22,351 nucleotides of DNA from Reclinomonas americana ATCC 50394 (Eukaryota > Jakobida > Jakobea > Jakobida). A program made the translations under genes and the position numbers. Below, piece after piece: positions 18,973 to 22,351 of the stretch (its first letter is position 1; the number at the start of each line of letters is the position of its first letter). Below the pieces are notes generated by a model, which was not told the origin of the DNA, searched no databases, and was given only the letters and a program-made list of their open reading frames with translations. Where the stretch lies: contig PS015404.1 of NCBI GenBank assembly GCA_048213135.1, positions 18,101 to 40,451 on the forward strand. Reading direction: 5' to 3'.

Positions 18973-21900
18973 TCACGTGGTGGTCAATCCGCGGGACTCC
19001 ACCAACTTGAGGGCGTGCGATCGCACTTCTCTGTCCATGACCTCGAAGATTTGCTTGCAGCCTTCTTCGGCGAGTTCCAGCACGGATTCCACGAGGTCCA
19101 GGGACATCTGCGCGGAGGGGGAAGGGAGAGGGAGGGGAAGGAGGTAAGGGAAGAGCGAGCAAAGAAATGAGAGAGAAAACGTCGAGAGGGACATAGCATG
19201 TGACAACGAGGGTGAAGAGAGGAGGTTGTGATAGTGAGGTGCTTTAGTGATGCTGCAGGAGCAGGCACGCGCGAGGGTGTCAATGAGTGCGATGAATGAA
19301 AAGAAACCCAGAAAGACGTGTTCCAGCGACGCGGTATTATCAACATAGAGGAAGAACTTCGAGAGGGACAGAGAGTACGAATAACTAACAGAAGAAAGAG
19401 AGACAGTCAACAAAGGAGGTAGTGCTGATGCCAGCGAAGAAGAAACGAAACGAAAGGAGAGACACGGGCGACAGGAGAGACAAAAGACGGCGTTCGGACA
19501 CAAGAGGGTACAACAGCAAGAGGGAAACCGCGCGAGATCGAAAGATGAGAGAGAGAGAAGACTGAGGGAGAGAGAGAGAGAAGAGTGAGCGGGGAGAGAG
19601 AGAAGAGTGGAGGGGGAGAGAGAAGAGTGGAGGGGGAGAGAGTGAAGAGTGAGGGAGAGAGAAATGTGAGTGAGGGAGAAAGAGAGAGAGAAGTGAGTGA
19701 GGGAGAAAGAGAGAGAAAGTGAGGGCGAGAGAGAAAAAAGCGAGTGAGAGACAGAAGAGAGAGAGAGAGAGTGAGGAAACGATGCGGTGCATCGCGTTGA
19801 GAGCGTGACTGCGGCGTGGATAGCAAACAAGAGAGAAAAATGACAAATGCAATTCAGCAGACAGAAACCAAGAGGCACAGAGAGATAATCTCCATGAACA
19901 ACAACAAACCTTGTTGTCCATCTGCACGGCAGAGAATTTGGACTTGCGCGGCAAGTACGCCACAAACAAGTCGGGACCGCCAGCCATGTCCTCCAGGTGA
20001 TTGAGATCTGCACCAACGCGTCACACACCTGTCGACAACTTCGATAGCACAATCTCACTCACCAACAAGCGGCGTTCCGTCCAGTGCACCCGCCGAGCAC
20101 GCCACCACGTAGTCCTTCATCGGCACGCCAGCATCGATCAGTGCCAGCGTGGCGGCATTGAAGCACGCCGATCGCACGCCTGTCGACACAAACTGAGTGA
20201 GCAATCACTCTCATTATCTCTCTTCCCCTCCCTCACGCACCTCCATCCGCCTGCAACACCTGCACAAAAATGTTGATCTCCGAGCGCGGGAAGTGGTGCG
20301 TCAGAATCACACTCTCAAACGTCTGCCGCATGCTGGCGGCCAGCTCGGTGCCTCGTCGATCCGACTTGCCGGCGCCACCGCCGCCGGCACGCTTCGATCG
20401 TCGCTTGCGCTCGCCGACGGAGAAGCTCGCACTGCCGTACTCGCATTGCACGAGGGCGCGGTCGTGGAGGGCTTTGGAGCGGCGGGTGGCCTACAGAAGG
20501 GGAAGGGTGGGGAGGGGGAAGGGGGTGAGGGGGAAGGGAGATAGAGGGAAGGGAGAGAAACTGAGTTAACGTGATAGATGGAGAATACAAGCAGATGCTG
20601 AGAAGCGAACATCGATTCAAGCATGTGTGCTACAGTGAGAGTGAGACAGTGCGTGACTTCAATCAAGCAAAGGAGCGAGCGAGATGATGACTGGGCGAGG
20701 AAGCGTGCATCTCAGCACCAGCCACAGTAAGCAGAAGTGTGCAGGCCATTCACAATCGGCGTCACTCACTGAAGTATATACAAGCAATCGAATGCGAGGA
20801 AGGAGAGGGGAATGCAGTGACAGGGCAAGGGGGTGACAGGAACAAGGGGGTACATACAAGAAAGGGGACAGTGAACGAGTGAGTGCGTGCCGAAGTGAAT
20901 GACTCGACAGCGAGCAAGAGCATGAAAGAGATTTGGCTTGAAGCGCATGTTATTGCGGGCGGAGGAGCGTGCAAATCAGCATGCGAGCGCAATCAGAACA
21001 AGTGTCTTCCCCTTGAGCATGCACGTGTGCACTGAAGCGAGCGTGCATGCGTGTGGAAGACTGTGCACGCGGAAGAGCTGCCCCTTCACAAACCACGCAC
21101 CTCACGCGGTCCATACACCGAGGCCAGCACTTTCGAGTTTCCCAGCGCGAAATACGCCGAGCCGTCGGCGTGTGAAAAGATGCCGAGGCGACACTCGATT
21201 TTGCGCACTTCGCGAGGCCGGCGGCCGTCGACGCGGAGGCCTTCGGGGGAGACGAATTCGAGGCGAGACTGTGGAGAGGGAAAGGGGGAGAGAGAGAAAA
21301 GGGAGAAGAGTGAGCAAGGGGAGGGAATGGGAGAGTGAAGGGCATTGAGGGTTGAGTGAGTGAGAAAGAGAGAGGTGAAGAAGAAGGGAGAGAATGAGCG
21401 CAAGAGAAACGGAACAGAGGATTGAGTACGTGAGAAATGAGTGGATGACTGTGTGTGTAAGAGAGAAAGAGAGAGAGAGGGGGGAGGTGAAAGAAAAAGG
21501 AAGGAAAGAGAGTGGTGAGGAGAGAAACGAGAGAATGAGCGCAAGAGGAAGGAAACAGAGGACGGAGTTGGTGAGGGCATGAGAGACTGCAATGATATGA
21601 GGGGATGAATGTGTGTGTAAGAGGGAGAGAGAGAGCGAGAGAGAGAAGGATACAGAGACAGCGTGAGAAACGGAAGGAAAGAGAGAAACGAGAGAATGAG
21701 CGCAAGAGAAAGGGAACAGAGGATGGAGTAGGTGAGAGCGTGAGAGACAGCAATTAATAATGAGGGGATGACTGTGCGTGTACGAGAGAGAGAGAGAGAG
21801 AAAGCGGAAGTAAAGAGAGTGGCGAAGAGAGAAACGAGAGAACGAGAGTCAGAGGAAGGAAACAGAGGACGGAGTAGGTGAGGGCGTGAGAGACTGCAAT

Positions 21901-22213
21901 GAGAAATGAGGGGATGACTGTGTGTGTAAGAGGGAAAGAGAGAGAAGGATACAGAGACAGCGTGAGAAACGGAAGGAAAGAGAGAAACGAGAGAATGAGC
22001 GCAAGAGAAAGGGAACAGAGGATGGAGTAGGTGAGGGCGTGAGAGACTGCGATGAGTAACGAGGGATGACTGTGCAAGACAGAGAGAGAGAAAGGAAGGA
22101 AAGAGAGTGAAACGAGAGAATGAGCGCAAGAGAAAGGGAACAGAGGATTGAGTAGGTGTGAGCGTGAGAGACTGCGATGAGTAACGAGGGATGACTGGGT
22201 GGGCGTGAAAGAC

Positions 22214-22252
<39 letters not shown>

Positions 22253-22300
22253 AAGTGTAGGATGAGCGCGAGTGTGTGTGTGTGTGTCGTGCACATGCAT
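18973..22300 (-). CDS. EXOSC4: RRP41/EXOSC4, RNase PH-like subunit of the RNA exosome
   Basis: RRP41 forms part of the hexameric exosome ring for 3'-5' RNA processing and decay. Exons, read right to left, are 22295-22300 (tentative, ATGCAT, Met-His), 21101-21268, 20241-20490, 20063-20179, 19910-20007 and 18973-19107. Phases are consistent and give 257 residues (human 245). Visible motifs are GLRVDGRRPREVRKIECRLG, ADGSAYFALGNSKVLASVYG, HDRALVQCEYGSASFSVGER, FVQVLQADGGVRSACFNAAT and DAGVPMKDYVVACSAGALDG. Residues aligned to the archaeal phosphorolytic site are present: DRR, Arg after ADGGV, and Asp in GGPDLF. The first exon is a guess: the acceptor at 21269-21271 leaves only one to three N-terminal residues to place. 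The ATG at 22300 with a GTGCAC donor fits in phase, but the true start could lie outside the window. The gene is tail to tail with UPF2. Confidence 0.92.
19108..19909 (-). repeat. Last RRP41 intron, with a purine-rich (+ strand) array
   Basis: Between about 19530 and 19780 the + strand is GA-rich, with repeated blocks GAAGAGTGGAGGGGGAGAGA and GTGAGTGAGGGAGAAAGAGA. In the sense of RRP41 this is pyrimidine-rich. No gene is evident, and exons on both sides match RRP41 without missing residues. Confidence 0.8.
20491..21100 (-). other. RRP41 intron 2, no gene seen
   Basis: This 610 bp intron has a GTGCGT donor at 21100 and a TGTAG acceptor at 20491. Its 3' end in the sense direction is a strong pyrimidine tract (+ strand 20495-20565). 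The rest is moderately complex with no recognisable element. Confidence 0.8.
21391..22210. repeat. Six-copy minisatellite in RRP41 intron 1
   Basis: Copies of AGAATGAGCGCAAGAG or close variants begin at 21391, 21532, 21693, 21839, 21992 and 22117, so the period varies from 125 to 161 bp. Each copy carries GGAACAGAGGATGGAGTAGG, GTGAGAGACTGCAATGAG and GGGATGACTGTGTGTG, then a GA run of variable length. A (GA)n run follows at about 22216-22250. Confidence 0.9.
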
Positions 22301-22351
22301 CGCCTGTGTGCCTGCAGACGTCCGTCTCTCGTCTCTTCTCTTCTCTCCTTC
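22301..22351 (-). other. 5' flank of RRP41, cut by the window edge
   Basis: These 51 bases are upstream of the tentative start. On the - strand they are purine-rich, then CTGCAGGCACACAGGCG before the ATG. A CTGCAG acceptor-like site is possible. No promoter element is recognisable. Confidence 0.3.

Noticed and set aside
18497-19147. 216-codon + strand frame as a separate gene
   Set aside because: There is no recognisable domain, it starts in TG-rich sequence and runs antisense through a clear RRP41 exon. Kept only as a remark in the intergenic entry.
1-22351. tRNA, rRNA or transposase genes
   Set aside because: No cloverleaf-like box A/B pattern, rRNA core sequence, reverse transcriptase or transposase motif was seen on either strand by eye.

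Overview
This is nuclear DNA of an intron-rich eukaryote, most likely a unicellular or otherwise non-model lineage. Every gene is cut by GT-AG introns in two size classes: about 53-82 bp, and 0.4-1.3 kb introns full of microsatellites and minisatellites. I cannot assign a species. Four runs of N (5709-6118, 8697-8976, 13690-14388, 16565-17392) show that this is a scaffold with sized gaps.

Layout. (a) 1-112: probable C-terminal end of an upstream + strand gene. (b) 496-5113, + strand: a seven-exon gene for an NLR-like signalling NTPase of about 1397 residues. Its order is ubiquitin-like domain, HEPN domain with an intact R-N-x4-H ribonuclease motif, NACHT NTPase, pentapeptide repeats, and twelve near-identical 42-residue WD40 repeats. 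The C-terminus is Cys-Thr-Leu-Leu, which fits a CaaX geranylgeranylation signal. This is the most interesting system in the window. (c) 5225-5382: a coding-like segment homologous to the end of that protein, with compatible splice phase, so either an alternative last exon or a decayed duplicate. (d) 5415-17800, + strand: UPF2, the nonsense-mediated decay scaffold, reconstructed from about 26 exons with three MIF4G domains and an acidic tract, ending (across a gap) in a Gln-rich and RGG-rich tail. (e) 17801-18972: convergent intergenic DNA. (f) 18973-22300, - strand: RRP41/EXOSC4, the RNase PH-like exosome subunit, in about six exons. It keeps the residues that human RRP41 has lost and that archaeal and plant RRP41 use for phosphorolysis.

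How the genes relate. UPF2 and RRP41 are tail to tail and both act in RNA turnover, and the neighbouring NLR-like protein carries a predicted HEPN ribonuclease. The shared RNA-decay theme is visible, but functional linkage is only an inference.

Assembly warning. The segment right of the third gap (14389-about 14463) looks misplaced. It interrupts an otherwise collinear UPF2 reading, and its first 19 bases are identical to the last 19 bases before the fourth gap (16546-16564), where the exon belongs.
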